The notes beneath the pieces are model-generated. The model was not told where the DNA came from. It worked only from the letters and a program-made list of their open reading frames with translations, and searched no databases. Of a stretch of DNA of 52,500 nt, positions 26,099-38,166 are shown piece by piece. A program made the position numbers and the translations under genes. The stretch's first letter is position 1. Each line of letters starts with the position of its first letter. This DNA is from Anaeromyces robustus (Eukaryota > Neocallimastigomycota > Neocallimastigomycetes > Neocallimastigales > Neocallimastigaceae), in contig MCFG01000164.1 of NCBI GenBank assembly GCA_002104895.1, forward strand, positions 1-52,500, given 5' to 3'.

Positions 26099-26428
26099 AA
26101 ATGAACAATTAATTAATTATTTAAATAATTTATTAAATATAAATAAATAAATAAATAGAATATTAAATAGTAAATAATTGTTTAATAATTGTTTAATAAA
26201 TTAATAATAATAATTTTTATAATTATAATAATTTTAATTTATAATATTAATATATTATTCATTCATTAAGGAAAGAAACGTTTTTTTTGTTTTTTGTTTT
26301 AATTAATTTACCAAAATCAAACAAAAAAATTTAAACAAAAAAAAAAAAAAACGTTTTTTTTATGTAAAAATATAAATATATATTTATATAGTTAAAATAA
26401 GATTATATATATACATATATAAAATACT

Positions 26429-27903
26429 ATGAATGATATTTTAAATAATAAATTAAAAGATTCCTTAATAAAAACTACTCATATTTTAACTAACGAACAA
26501 TTTATTAATATAAAAAAAGTAATAGAAGAAAAAAAAAAAGTATAAAATAAAAAAAAAAATATATATATAATATTACTTGTTATCATGTCATTTAATATCT
26601 TTTTTATCTATTATATATCTTAAACATAAAAATTTATGTACATTAATCATTTAATATATACATATATAATATTAAAAAAAAAAAAAAAAAAAAAAAAGGC
26701 TTTTGAATATGCAGACCAAGAATCAAAAGGTTATTTAACTAAGCATGATTATAAAATTGCTTATATAGCCTTATGGGGTTATAAACCTTCAAAGGTTTTT
26801 ATCTATTTGAATATCTAATTACTATCTTATTATTCTTATTATTATTGGTCTTTATATAATTACTTTAATATTTAAAATTATTGTTAAATAAAAAACATAT
26901 ATATTAAAATATTAAAGTAAAAAATTTTATTCAGTTACAATACTAAATAAAGTATATGGATGTATATTTAATATATAATTTAATATTAAAAATAATAGTA
27001 TGAAATTTCTATTATAAAAGAAAATTGGCCTTTTGATAAAAAATGTAAAAAATTATATGTTATATTATTTATATTATAAAAACGTTAGAGTGTTTTTAAT
27101 TTATAATTATTATTATTATTAAAAATAATATAATATAATATAGTATAATATAATATAATATAATTACACTATTTCATTCTATATTTTACTAATTTTTTCT
27201 TTCTTTTTCTTTTTAACTTTATTTTGTTGTTTTATTATGTATTTAAAAGATGTTAATTTTGAACTATTTTGTAATTTAATGGCAGACAAGTATCATTTTC
27301 AAAGTATTGAAAGTAAAATAAACCAAACTTTTATAGCTATGGATAGTGAATGTAAAAAAATTATTATAATTATAACATAATAATATTAACAATGATAAAT
27401 ATTTTTATTTATGTATTTAGTATGGTTATTATTAACGCTTATGTCTCTTTTATTTTTAATCCTATTGTAAAAAAAACGTATTGATTTAAATATATTACAT
27501 CATTACATCATTATATATATATACATTTGACCCAAAATATAATAAATATCTTTACTTTTTAGACCAAGGTTATATAACTTTAGAAAAATATTTAGAAGCA
27601 ATAGAAAAAGTTGCACCTTTTATGAATAAAACCATGGCTATAAATTATTTTTTTGAAATAGATAAAGCAAAAAAAGGAAAGGTATAAAAAAAATAAAAAA
27701 AAAAAAAATAAAAAAAAATATATATATATAAATTATTTTATATAAATTTTGGATAAACTTTTAATAATATTAATCTAATAATTATCTATATTTCTTATTT
27801 AATTCTATAATTAATAATAATATTAATATTAATAATAACAAAATAAAAGATTAATTATCAAAAATTTGAAAAAATAATGCTTAATAATTGGAATAGCAAT
27901 TAA
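26429..27903 (+). CDS. EF-hand protein, EFCAB11-like (168 aa, 6 exons)
   Basis: Matches the EFCAB11 family: KGYLTKHDYKIA followed by the signature GYKPSK, then two C-terminal EF-hands. Exons: 26429-26518, 26699-26794, 26999-27044, 27250-27351, 27563-27681, 27850-27903. Phases close exactly, and 168 aa is near the usual ~163. EF loops start at D36, D109 and D145. All are degenerate: position 12 is Asp or Lys rather than Glu, and positions 3 and 5 are poor (AKK in the last loop). Ca2+ binding is therefore doubtful, and a structural or protein-binding role is more likely. Two exons are very small (46 and 54 bases). The exon 2 donor, GTTTTT, is weak. The cellular role of the family is poorly known. 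Confidence 0.85.
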
Positions 27904-28940
27904 TCTATTATAAATAAAATATATACCCTTCATCGTTTCAATGTAATATATATCAATTATTTTTTGACATAGAATATATATATTATATATTTAATGATAA
28001 TAAAAATACCATAATTATTTAAATATTCTCCAACATATACCATATAAAGATTATAATATTTCTTAAATAATCAATGATAATAAAAATATCCAATTTATTC
28101 ATGAAAAAAAAAATAACAATAATAATAATAAAAAAAATAGGATTATATAGGATTATATAGGATGTTATAAATATTATATAACTATTAACATATATATATA
28201 TATCAATATTTCTTCACAGATTAAATATATAATAATTATATAATATATTTATAAATGAATAAAAAGATTGTTAATTCTTTCTTTTTCTTCTATATTATAT
28301 GATTTTTTATATTTTCTCTTCTCTTTTTTTTTTTAATATATACCCTTCTTCCATATATATTGTGAAAATACTAAATATTAATAATACTAAAAATAAAAGA
28401 TTAAAATTATAATATTATATAAATTTATCACGTAATATGTTATATGAACTAAATATTTTTTTTATATATGTTTCTAATTTATTCTTATTTATTTATTTTT
28501 TTTTTTTATTTTATTTTATTTAATTGTTGTTATTATTAATTTTTATTATATTATATATTATTAGTATTTTATTATCATTCTAATATTTGAATTTATTTAA
28601 TAACTTAAAACAAAATAAAATAAATATATATATATTTTTTTTGTATTCTTTTTATATGTTTATACATTTAACTTCCTTTTTTTTTTTTTTTTTTTTTTTT
28701 TTCTTTTGTATTTCTTTATTTGTTCGTATATTTAGTTTCTTTTTGTTTTTTTTTTTTTTTTTCTCTAATTTTTAAAAGTTAAAAGTATTAATTTATATTT
28801 TATATGAATAATTATGTTAAATATTATTTATATTTATTATTTTAAATTTTGACATTTATAAAAAAAAAAATGTTATTTTTTTTCGTTTTCAATAGGAAAT
28901 ATAAATTATGGATATAATTTTATTTATTAATTTAATTTAC
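27904..28940. other. Intergenic between convergent genes
   Basis: A/T DNA separating the 3' ends of the EFCAB11-like and TatD genes. It contains three short GGATTATATA-type repeats (28140-28162) and T-homopolymers near 28680-28760. No gene seen. Confidence 0.7.
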
Positions 28941-30079
28941 TTATGGAATTTTATATAATCTTTTTGTATTTTCATAACAATGTTGATACATTTCTTCTTC
29001 TGGAATATTTTTAGTTTTAGCCATAACTTTAAGAATATGTGGAATCATACCAGAATTACAAACTTTTCCTCTAAATGGAACTGGTGCCAAAACTTTTTTT
29101 TTTTCATTTTTTATTAATCATATTTTACAATTTGTAGAAAAAAATAATAATAATAATAATATATATATATATATAGGAATATTTAACAAAATTATTATAG
29201 ATATATAAAACATTTAATATATATATATATAAAATTATAATTATATAATTAATTAAAATTAATCAAAATTAAATGTAATTTGAAATTTAGATTTCAAAAT
29301 GATTTCAAAATTAATATTTATTATAATCATATATATAAAAAAAAAAAAAACTTACATGGAGAATCTGTTTCAACTAAAATACGGTTTAATGGTACAATTT
29401 CCATAGCTTCTCTAATATTTTTACCACTTTTAAAAGTACAAACACCTGTAAAACCAAAATAAACATTGGGATATTTTTCTAAAACTTTAGCAGCAAAATC
29501 TTTGGTACCTGTAAAACAATGAATATGAACTTCTAAATCCAGTGGAAGATGTTTTTCAAAAATTTCCCAAGTATCATCTTCAGCATCACGAGTATGAATA
29601 ATTAAAGGTAAATGAAGTTCATGAGCTAATTTAATTTGTTCAATAAAAACTTGTTTTTGTATACTTTTTTCAATTTTACTCCAATGAGAATAGTCTAAAC
29701 CACATTCACCAATACCAACAATACGATTAGGGGTATCTTTAATATTATTACTATTATTATTTTTAAGTGTATCGTCATCTTCTTTTTTTAAACGAAGAAT
29801 AGTAGTTTTAACATCTTCTGACCATAAATCAGCATTTAAAGGATGAATACCTACACCACTATAAACATTATTTGTATTTTTAGTATAAATAATACCATTT
29901 TCAATAAGTTCCGGGGTAAAATTAACATTAATACAACATTCAAAACTATCTGGAAAAGTTTTATAAAATTTTTCCCATTCTTCTAAAGAAGTTTCAATCT
30001 TATTTTCTCTTAAAGTAGAATTAATATGACAATGACTATCAATATATTTTAATTTTTTTTCTGATGGCTGTTCTGTCAT
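28941..30079 (-). CDS. TatD-family metal-dependent hydrolase (291 aa, 2 exons)
   Basis: TatD proteins are TIM-barrel, divalent-metal-dependent hydrolases, several of them 3'-5' DNases/exonucleases. Exons on the minus strand: 30079-29356 and 29092-28941, joined inside a Phe codon. The full signature set is present: DSHCHI at 14-19 (HxH metal ligands), GIGECGLDYS, PLIIHTRDAEDD, HIHCFTG and ETDSP followed by FLAPVPFRGK. An Asp/Asn-rich insert (DDDTLKNNNSNN) sits between strands and looks like local repeat expansion. No targeting peptide is evident. The frame, motifs and length (TatD is usually 260-300 aa) make the family call firm; the exact substrate is not resolvable. Confidence 0.95.
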
Positions 30080-30336
30080 TTTTTATGTTTTTTTTTAATA
30101 ATATAAAATATATTAATAAATGAAAATATGAAAAAAAAAAATTTTTTTAATATAAATTTAAAAAAAAAAAAAAAGAAAAAAAAATTAAAATTTTAAAATT
30201 TTACTGGTTAAAATTATTTAATCTATATAGTATTTTTTTGTGTTTGATCAAGAAATATAAATAATTTTTAATGCCTAATAATAAAAATAATTTATTAAGT
30301 CTATGACCAGTAACATCAAGAAGTTAAGAATTTATA

Positions 30337-30477
30337 ATGTTTAGTAAAACAACAAAGCGTATCATATCATCTTTAGAAAATAAATATCTCTATTCATTGC
30401 TATTTTTTATGATATTAAGATTAAGAGAAGGAAAAGGAGTGAGAGTGAATAAGAAGATTTATTTAAATTTAGGTTAA
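30337..30477 (+). CDS. Short ORF (46 aa), possibly a transposase relic
   Basis: ATG to TAA frame. The product starts MFSKTTKRIISSLE, has a hydrophobic middle and ends LREGKGVRVNKKIYLNLG. The C-terminal part resembles the helix-turn-helix region of IS3-type transposases (REG..VN.KR.YRL), but only loosely. No catalytic DDE region follows. I would not call it an active gene. Alternatives are a chance ORF within a non-coding RNA or a different family. Confidence 0.25.
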   Translation: MFSKTTKRIISSLENKYLYSLLFFMILRLREGKGVRVNKKIYLNLG

Positions 30478-30490
30478 GTCTTACTCCATG

Positions 30491-30579
30491 TTAAGGATTT
30501 GAATGGATTATAGATATAAGCCACATTATATCTATTAAATATTTATTATTCAGCATGTTTATGCGCCCCAAATCCTTAA
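30491..30579. repeat. Nested inverted repeat (89 bp)
   Basis: Outer arms TTAAGGATTTG (30491-30501) and CAAATCCTTAA (30569-30579) pair perfectly. Inside them ATAGATATA (30510-30518) pairs with TATATCTAT (30527-30535) around loop AGCCACAT. Two independent perfect stems in about 90 bases of relatively mixed composition suggest a structured RNA or the end of a small mobile element. Confidence 0.5.
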
Positions 30580-30879
30580 ACAATTTAATTATTATTAATT
30601 TTATTATTAATACAGTTGAATATAAATTATACTTTTATTTTATTAACGAATTATATTCTTATCTTATATTATTTTTAATATATATTATTATAATTAATAT
30701 AAATATTAATTTACTTATATTATTGTATTGTTCAATGAAATGTATAAAAGATTGATGAAATATGTATTCTTACATTCTTTGTAAGATTATTAACCTAATA
30801 ATAATCTAATAAAATATAATAATAAAATAATTAAACAAATTTAAATAAAGAAACTATATTTATAATAAAATTTATATTA

Positions 30880-31047
30880 GTGAACACCCTACGTATTAGA
30901 TTATTGAGCATTTCGACCAAGTTAAACTTTAAACCAAATCAAAACTTTACACTCCAAACCTTTTCTAATATTTTTATTTGTAAAATCATCACCAACAGAT
31001 TGAACAGAGACCAGAAAGAGATTCTTCCTGATTATTCTTTTTTAATA
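30880..31047 (+). pseudogene. Possible LINE-type reverse transcriptase relic
   Basis: One frame is open from GTG at 30880 to about 31060 without an ATG. It includes FSNIFICKIITNRLNRDQKE and ILPDYSFLIF. This follows the pattern of the LINE reverse-transcriptase segment (DYKIFTKIxxNRL, then LPxxISxxQxxFI). No other RT motif (such as YADD) is visible nearby, so at most it is a fragment. The composition is richer than its surroundings. The family assignment is tentative. Confidence 0.3.
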
Positions 31048-31231
31048 TTTATATACAAATAATACAAGTAAATACTTATATAAATATATAAATAATTATA
31101 TAATTATTATTGTAAACTAAAATATATTTTCATATATTATATAACAAACTTTTTTTTTTTTTTTTCTTTTTTCTAATATCATAATTATAATAATAATTAT
31201 TATAAATTTAAATATTCAACATGTTTTAATA

Positions 31232-31274
<43 letters not shown>

Positions 31275-32267
31275 AATATATTATATATATTTTTTGCTAA
31301 TTATTTTATATTTAATTTTTTTTTTTTTTTTACTTATATATAATATATATAAAAAAAATAAAAAACTACATAAAAAAAAAAAAGAAATAAAACAGAAATA
31401 AAACAAAATTTTTTAATTTTTTTTTTTCGTTTTTATTTTTTATTTTTTTTTATTCTTTTTATTTTTTTTTAAAAAAAAAAAAAATAATAATAATTTATAA
31501 TATCATTGCTTTTGTTCATTCTTTTTTTTTTTTTTGTTTTTTTTGTTTTGTGTTTTTATTTTTGTCTATGTTTTGTTTTTTTTTTTTGTTTTTGTTTTTC
31601 TTTCTTTAGTATACAATAATAAATAAATAATTATTATAAATATTTTCTTTTTTTTTTTTACAAAAAATATATTATATATTATATATTATATATATTATAT
31701 TATATTATATTATATTATATTATATTATATTATATTATAATTATATAGATAAATATTTACTTATTATTATTTTATTAGATTAAATAAATTATCTTTATAT
31801 TATTTAAATATTTCATTTTTTAATAATATAATTAAAAATATAAAAAAAAAAATTCTATTATAGTTTGTAAAAATAATGAAAAAAAAATATATATATATAA
31901 TATGGAAAAATGCATATATATATATATATATATTTAACATGATTTAAATATAAAAATACTTTAAAATAAAAAACTTTGAATAAATATATATATATAATAT
32001 AATGGTATGAATAGAAATATAAATATATATATATATATATATATAAAAAGAAGCATAAAAAAAAAAGAAAAAAAAAATAATAAAAAAAAAAAGAACTAAA
32101 AAAATTTTTTTTCTTTTTTCTTTTTTTTTTTCTTTTTTCTTTTTTTCTTTACTCTTTTTTTTTTTGTTGTTGTTGTTTTGTTTCAATGTTTTCTTAATAT
32201 AAATTTTGATTATTGTTTTATTTTTTTTTTTTTGTTATATATATATATATTATTATTATTATTATGA

Positions 32268-35200
32268 TTACATATTAACAACAGCTAATTTTCTTTTTGG
32301 AACTGTCATTACCATCATAACTTCTTTATCATTCATATCTTCAATAGTATTATTACGTTGTGGGAAATCAAGACTTAAATCTTGATCATCAACGGTATTA
32401 ATTTGTATAGGGGATTCTTCTACTAAAAGTGGTGAAGAATTATTAGATGGTTGAAAACCTTGATTACTACTAGTACCATATGGTATATTATTTGAAGGAA
32501 TTAATTGTACTTGAGATTGTAAACTTGGATTAGAAATATTTGAATTCGATATGGTTGCAATAGAACCAGATTTTAATCTTTCATTATTATTAGAATTGAT
32601 GGCAACTAAATGATCATTTCCTCCTCCTACTCCTCCTATAATATTCATTTCTTTATCTAATGAATTTAAGGAAGAAGAAGAATACTTTTCATTAATTTGA
32701 TGTGAATGTTGTTGTTGATATTGTTGTATTTGTAATTGTTGTTGTTGTAATTGAAGTTGTTGATGTTGTTGTTGTAATTGTAATTGTTGTAATTGTTGCT
32801 GTTGTTGTTGTAATGGTAAATTCATCATATTCATATTCATATTCATATTCATATTCATATTCATATCAATATCTTTATAAGATTGATAATCTGATGTTGA
32901 AGCTGGTATATTTGTAATTTCAGATGCTTTATATACACCAGGATCAGCAGCTTGATTTAAAAGAGAAGATGAAGTGGTTGGTGTTTGACTTTGAGTATTT
33001 GGATATTTATTATAATTAGATGGATCAATAGAGAAAAGACCATTATTATTAACATAAAGAGGTGTCACTGGTAATGGTGGAATAGAATAACCAAGAGAAG
33101 GTGAAGCATTACTACCTGTACTACCAATAACTGGTACATTAGTACCTGCTACACTTTGAGTCATATTCATATTCATATTCATATTCGCATTATTATTATT
33201 ATTATTATTGTTATTATTATAATTTTTAACACTTTGTGAATAATTAGAAACATTACCTATATCATCATAGGCACTTGTTTTACCATAACTACTATCACTA
33301 ACAATACTAAAACGTTTCATTTGATTAGCTTGTACATTCCATGAATTTACACGATTAGGTTCTAAAGGTTCATCTGGTCTAAATGAAATTCTTCTAGCTC
33401 TTAATGCCATAGAGGTATGCTTTTTACGACCAATAATAATAGCTATAATATATAAAATAGCTACAAGAACAATCCAAATATAAATAATAATTTTTTTATT
33501 ATTTAATTTTGATTTTTCGGAAGAGGCTATTACCAAAGCTAAAATTATAATGGATAAAATTAAAAGAATACCAACTGCTCTTAACATGAATAACCATAAT
33601 TTAGCACGAGCAAGATATTGTTTTTTAATGACTTCATCTTCATCTTCTGTTTCAGAAGCATATGAATCACCATCTTCTCCTTCCTCTCCTGCTTCTTCCT
33701 TAATACTTGGATTAATAAAAATAGGAGAAAGAAAAGATTCTTGTCTTTCAACACCACCATTTTTATTAGTTTTAGTATTAATATTAGTATTATTATTATT
33801 AATATTAATATTAATATTATTATTATTGGTATTAATATTAGTATTAGTATTAGTATTGGTATTGGTATTGGTATTGGTATTGGTATTGGTATCACTATAT
33901 TTACTATCAACTTCTGATGAAGGTGCAGTATTAGCATTATTTTTTATAGAAGCATCAATTAAAAATGATGAGGAAGATGTATTATTTATTTTCTTTTTAT
34001 TATTTTCTTTTTCTTCTCTATCCACATTACCTATTGGAACACCAGCAGCATTAACAACATCATCATTACTAAAATCAATATCAGGTTGTTTTGGTCTTAT
34101 AAATGGGAATATTAAATAAATCAAGAGCAAAATAATACTTATAATTCTTACCATAATTTGAAGATTTGAATTAAATACCTTAAATGATAATATAGCATTA
34201 ATAACAGCTAAAATAAAACAGATAGTACCAAGAGACCAGAAGATAGACTTCCATTTTTCGGTAAAACAATTCATTGTTCTTGTAGAAATAACTAATGCTG
34301 GAATAGCAATAAAGATAGCTAAAAGGAAAGTGATAAAGCTTATTAAAGTTTCAGGTGATTCTGAAGATGAATCAATAGCAATTGGATTATCTTCTAATGA
34401 TTTATCAATAACATAATGTTCTGTCATAGTGACACCTGCAGGGGCATTTGGATAATATACGAAACCTTCTCTAGGTACATCAAGTTTCCAAATATCAGTA
34501 TTCCATTTTTCACCTTCGATAATAGGTTGACCACCAAATAAAATGATAGAAAAACCATCAAAATTACCACTTTTTGGTTTAGTACTAATCATTTTAGCTC
34601 CCTTTGTTTGTTGAGGATATCCATTACTTTTAGATGAAGGTTTAACACCGAAAAATATTTTTTTATCCATATCAAAAACAGATATTTCACCATCAGTATC
34701 AGTACCATATTTTGGTTCTGCTACACCACCAAATATAATAAGACGATCATTTGTAAATGGAGTAGTAGCTTCAGCAACTTCAGTTTGATCAGAACCTCTT
34801 ATGGCAGCTGCATATTCTTTTGGTCTAACAAATTCATTTTTAAGTTCTACCCAAGAAGCATTTGGTTCAATATTAGCTCTTGATTGATCAAAGTTAACAT
34901 CTAATAAATATCCTTTATCACTACAAACACTTTCTTTTTCATCACAACCACCATAAATTATTAAACGGTCATTTGAAAGAACATCACCAGTAATACCATC
35001 TTTTAAAACTGGAGCATTATTAGTATTTAATTTTATCCATTCTGCAGTTAATTGAGAATAATCACCTTGTTGACTTCTACCATCTAATTTTAAAACATAA
35101 GTATCAGTAAAATATTTTGAATCATCTTTACCATGACTAAGAATTAAATATTCTGTAGATAATTGATTTAAGTGTGAATATTTGGTTAAATCAATTCCTC

Positions 35201-36132
35201 CTACAGCATCATATCTTGGTGAAGGTATATCACCTATTATAATATACAATGAATGAATGAATAATAATAATAATATTAAATAAAACAATATTAATATTAA
35301 TAATAATAGTTATAGTTATAGTAACATTATTAATATAATTGTTATAACAATATTTTAATAATTAATATTAATTAATCATATATATTATTGTTATAATTAT
35401 TATTATAATACTTTAATAATTAATATTAATCATATATATTATTATAATATATAATTATTTTTACCTGAAGCCTTCAATTCAACCCATTGTTCTCTAATAA
35501 AATCAAAACTCCATAAATCATTATATATTTTTCCATTTTCTCCTTTACCATGAGTAATAATAAAGGCATTACGATAAGAATTAGAAGTAGGTTGATCATT
35601 ACCATAAATCATACCATATCTTGCTGGTGGATGTGCATCAGTTTCTTTTTGAACTAATAATGGTTTCTTCCATGAATGATTACTCATATTAAATATCCAT
35701 GTATCACTTAATACTCTACCATCTTCAGTTCTTTAATATTAAAATTAAAATATTATAATAATATTATAAATATATATACATATATTTTGTTATTTTTTTA
35801 TTCAAAAAATAAAATTAATTATTTATATATTACTATTATTATTTCTATTATTAATTTATCTATTTATTTACTTATTTATTTATTTATTTATTTATTTATT
35901 CATTTATTTATTTATTTTACCTTCCACCAAATATAATAATTACATCTTGGTCATTACTATAACCAATAGCATAATCTTTTCTTGCTTCAGGTAATTCATC
36001 ACCTACATTTGATACTACATCTAACTTTTCCCATGAAAAAGCCGGTACTCTTGTTTCATCTGCATTAATTAATGCAATAAGCAATGATATATAACAAATT
36101 ATTGTTTTTATATTTAAAATTGATTTATACAT
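32268..36132 (-). CDS. Kelch-repeat membrane protein with low-complexity tail (1147 aa, 3 exons)
   Basis: Exons on the minus strand: 36132-35921, 35730-35465, 35233-32268, phases exact. Residues 1-24 are a clear signal peptide (hydrophobic core, then NADE). Residues about 25-440 carry kelch-type units (IIIFGGR, LIIYGGC, LIIFGGV, IILFGGQ with W..L/D..K patterns), predicted to form an extracellular beta-propeller. Five hydrophobic segments follow, near 455-477, 488-510, 516-538, 705-731 and 740-762. They are split by a loop of about 165 residues with a Thr-Asn repeat and acidic clusters. The C-terminal ~380 residues are Asn/Gln/Ser-rich, with Met-Asn and poly-Gln runs. Topology is consistent: outside N-terminus, odd number of helices, cytosolic tail. 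A receptor or wall-sensing role is only inferred. Confidence 0.9.
32821..32863. repeat. ATTCAT hexanucleotide repeat in coding sequence
   Basis: In-frame repeat giving a Met-Asn run in the kelch protein tail. A second, shorter array lies at about 33165-33187. Expansion or loss of a unit would keep the frame. Confidence 0.85.
33820..33893. repeat. ATTGGT/ATTAGT hexanucleotide repeat in coding sequence
   Basis: Encodes the alternating Thr-Asn stretch in the intracellular or lumenal loop of the kelch protein. The units stay in frame. Confidence 0.85.
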
Positions 36133-37960
36133 TTTCTTTATTATTTGTTTATAAATAATGATAAAATATATATATATATAAGGTATAAATTTATTAATAT
36201 ATTTAATAAATTTTATAAAAAATAAAAATCATTAATATTAATATTATATATATAATGAATAATAATATTTTGTAGTAAAAAAAAAATTATTTTATTATAC
36301 CATTTTTAAGATAGATAGATACTTTACTTTAAACAATAATTTTTCTATACATTTATACCTTTAAAAAAATTTTTTTTAATTTTTATTTACTTCCTTATTA
36401 TATATTTTATATTTTTGTTTGTTAATTTGTTTGTTTGTTTGTTTGTTTGTTTGTATGTAATGATTATTTCTTTTTCGTTTGTTATGTTTTATTTTTTTTT
36501 ATCTTTATTTTAATTTATATTTTTTATTTTTAAATTACTTTTTATTTCTTTAATTTTTTTTAGTTTTGCTTTATATTGTTTTAATTTTGTTTTAATTTAT
36601 TTAAATATTTATATTTCTTTTATTATAATTTATTATTTCAATTTAAATATGCTTTTTTATCATTGGTATATATTAAATTTACAATTTTTAACCTATAATA
36701 TAAAAATATTACAAATATACAGATTAATAAATAAGGGGGATAAAATAAAAAAAAATAAAAACATTAACACTATCACACTATCTCTATATAAATATTAAAA
36801 AAAAAAAAAAAAAAAAGACTTTATTATATATAATATAATAACTATTAGAAATGCAGATAAAATATGAAAAAATTATTATTTATAATACTAATAAATATAA
36901 AAAAAAATACTATTTAAAATAATGTTACTAATATCATTAAATACTTTAAAAAAGTATAATAAAACCGAAGTTTTAATAATATAATTAAAATGTTATTAAA
37001 AAATAATAAATAAATAAATAAATAAATAAAATAAAAAAAATAAAATATATAATTTATAAAAATCTAATTATCTATTAAATATAATTATTTGAAGAATTTT
37101 TTAAGTAAATAATTTAAATTTTAAAAAAAAAAATTCTAAAAAAAAAATAACTAAATAACATTTATAAAATATTAAATATAAAATCTATACCTTTTTTTAA
37201 TGTTATTGCTAATAATATAAAATAAAATAAAAAGCACTTTAAATAGTTAAATATTTTTTGTTTTTTGTTTTTTGTTTTTTTTTAACTTTACAAGGTATAA
37301 ATTTTACAATATTATGGTATTATTTGATTTACAAGTTTGATATAAAAAAATTATATTATTATTAAAAAGGGGATATATAATTACTTTTTACAAAAATAAT
37401 AATATTTATAACTTTTATAACTATATATATATATATATTTTTTTATATTCAATGTTTAATTTCTTTTTTCTTTATTCATTATTTTTTTTTTAATTTTTTT
37501 TTTTTTTTTTTCGTAAAAAAATATTTTTAATTTCAAGAATAAAATTTTTGAAGAAATATTCTTATATTTAAATATTTAATAAATATTTAATAAATTGTAT
37601 TCCTTTTTTTTTTTTCTATTATATTCTTTCTTTCTATTTCTTACACTATACTATTTTTATTATTATTATTATTATTATTATTAAGTATTATTATTATTAT
37701 TATTATTTTATGGTTGACTTTTTATATTTACAATAAAAAAAAACTGAAAAAAAAAAATACAAAAAAAAAAGATTATTTTTTTTTACATGTTAATTTCCTT
37801 TTTAGTAAATAGATTTAATTAATTAACTAATTAATATATTATAATAGAATAATTATATAAATAAAAATTATATTGCAATATATTATAAAACATATATTAA
37901 AATTATTATTAACACAAACTATATATAAATAATTTATTATTATTATTATTATTATTATTA

Positions 37961-38009
<49 letters not shown>

Positions 38010-38126
38010 TATTTTTATATATAAAATATTATATATAAAATCTTTAAAAAAGAGATCCTGTGAATTATACAAATATTAATTTAATTATAAAAATAATATA
38101 ATATATAGAATAAAACCAATTAAAAA

Positions 38127-38166
38127 TTTATCATTCTCTACCCTGAACTACTTTTAAAATGATAAA
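38127..38166. repeat. Inverted repeat, 9-bp arms
   Basis: TTTATCATT and AATGATAAA pair around a 22-base loop of mixed composition (CTCTACCCTGAAC and so on). Confidence 0.45.

Larger units (their letters stand above)
21386..26428. other. 5-kb intergenic stretch
   Basis: No gene seen on either strand. It holds a degenerate 50-60-bp minisatellite (21737-21956), a hairpin at 25248-25284 (TTACCAAAT / ATTTGGTAA), a long composite TTTA tract (25857-26098) and many homopolymers. Confidence 0.6.
30080..32267. other. Intergenic with a complex, non-A/T-repeat core
   Basis: The first 150 bases and everything after 31060 are ordinary A/T filler with TAAA and TATTA repeats. From about 30230 to 31060 the sequence is visibly more complex. 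That part holds a 46-codon frame, a nested inverted repeat and a possible reverse-transcriptase relic, listed separately. Confidence 0.6.

Noticed and set aside
31944-32186. 80-codon Lys-rich minus-strand frame
   Set aside because: Translation of A/T homopolymers downstream of the kelch gene.
33550-34119. 189-codon plus-strand frame
   Set aside because: Antisense shadow of the kelch gene, dominated by its hexamer repeat.
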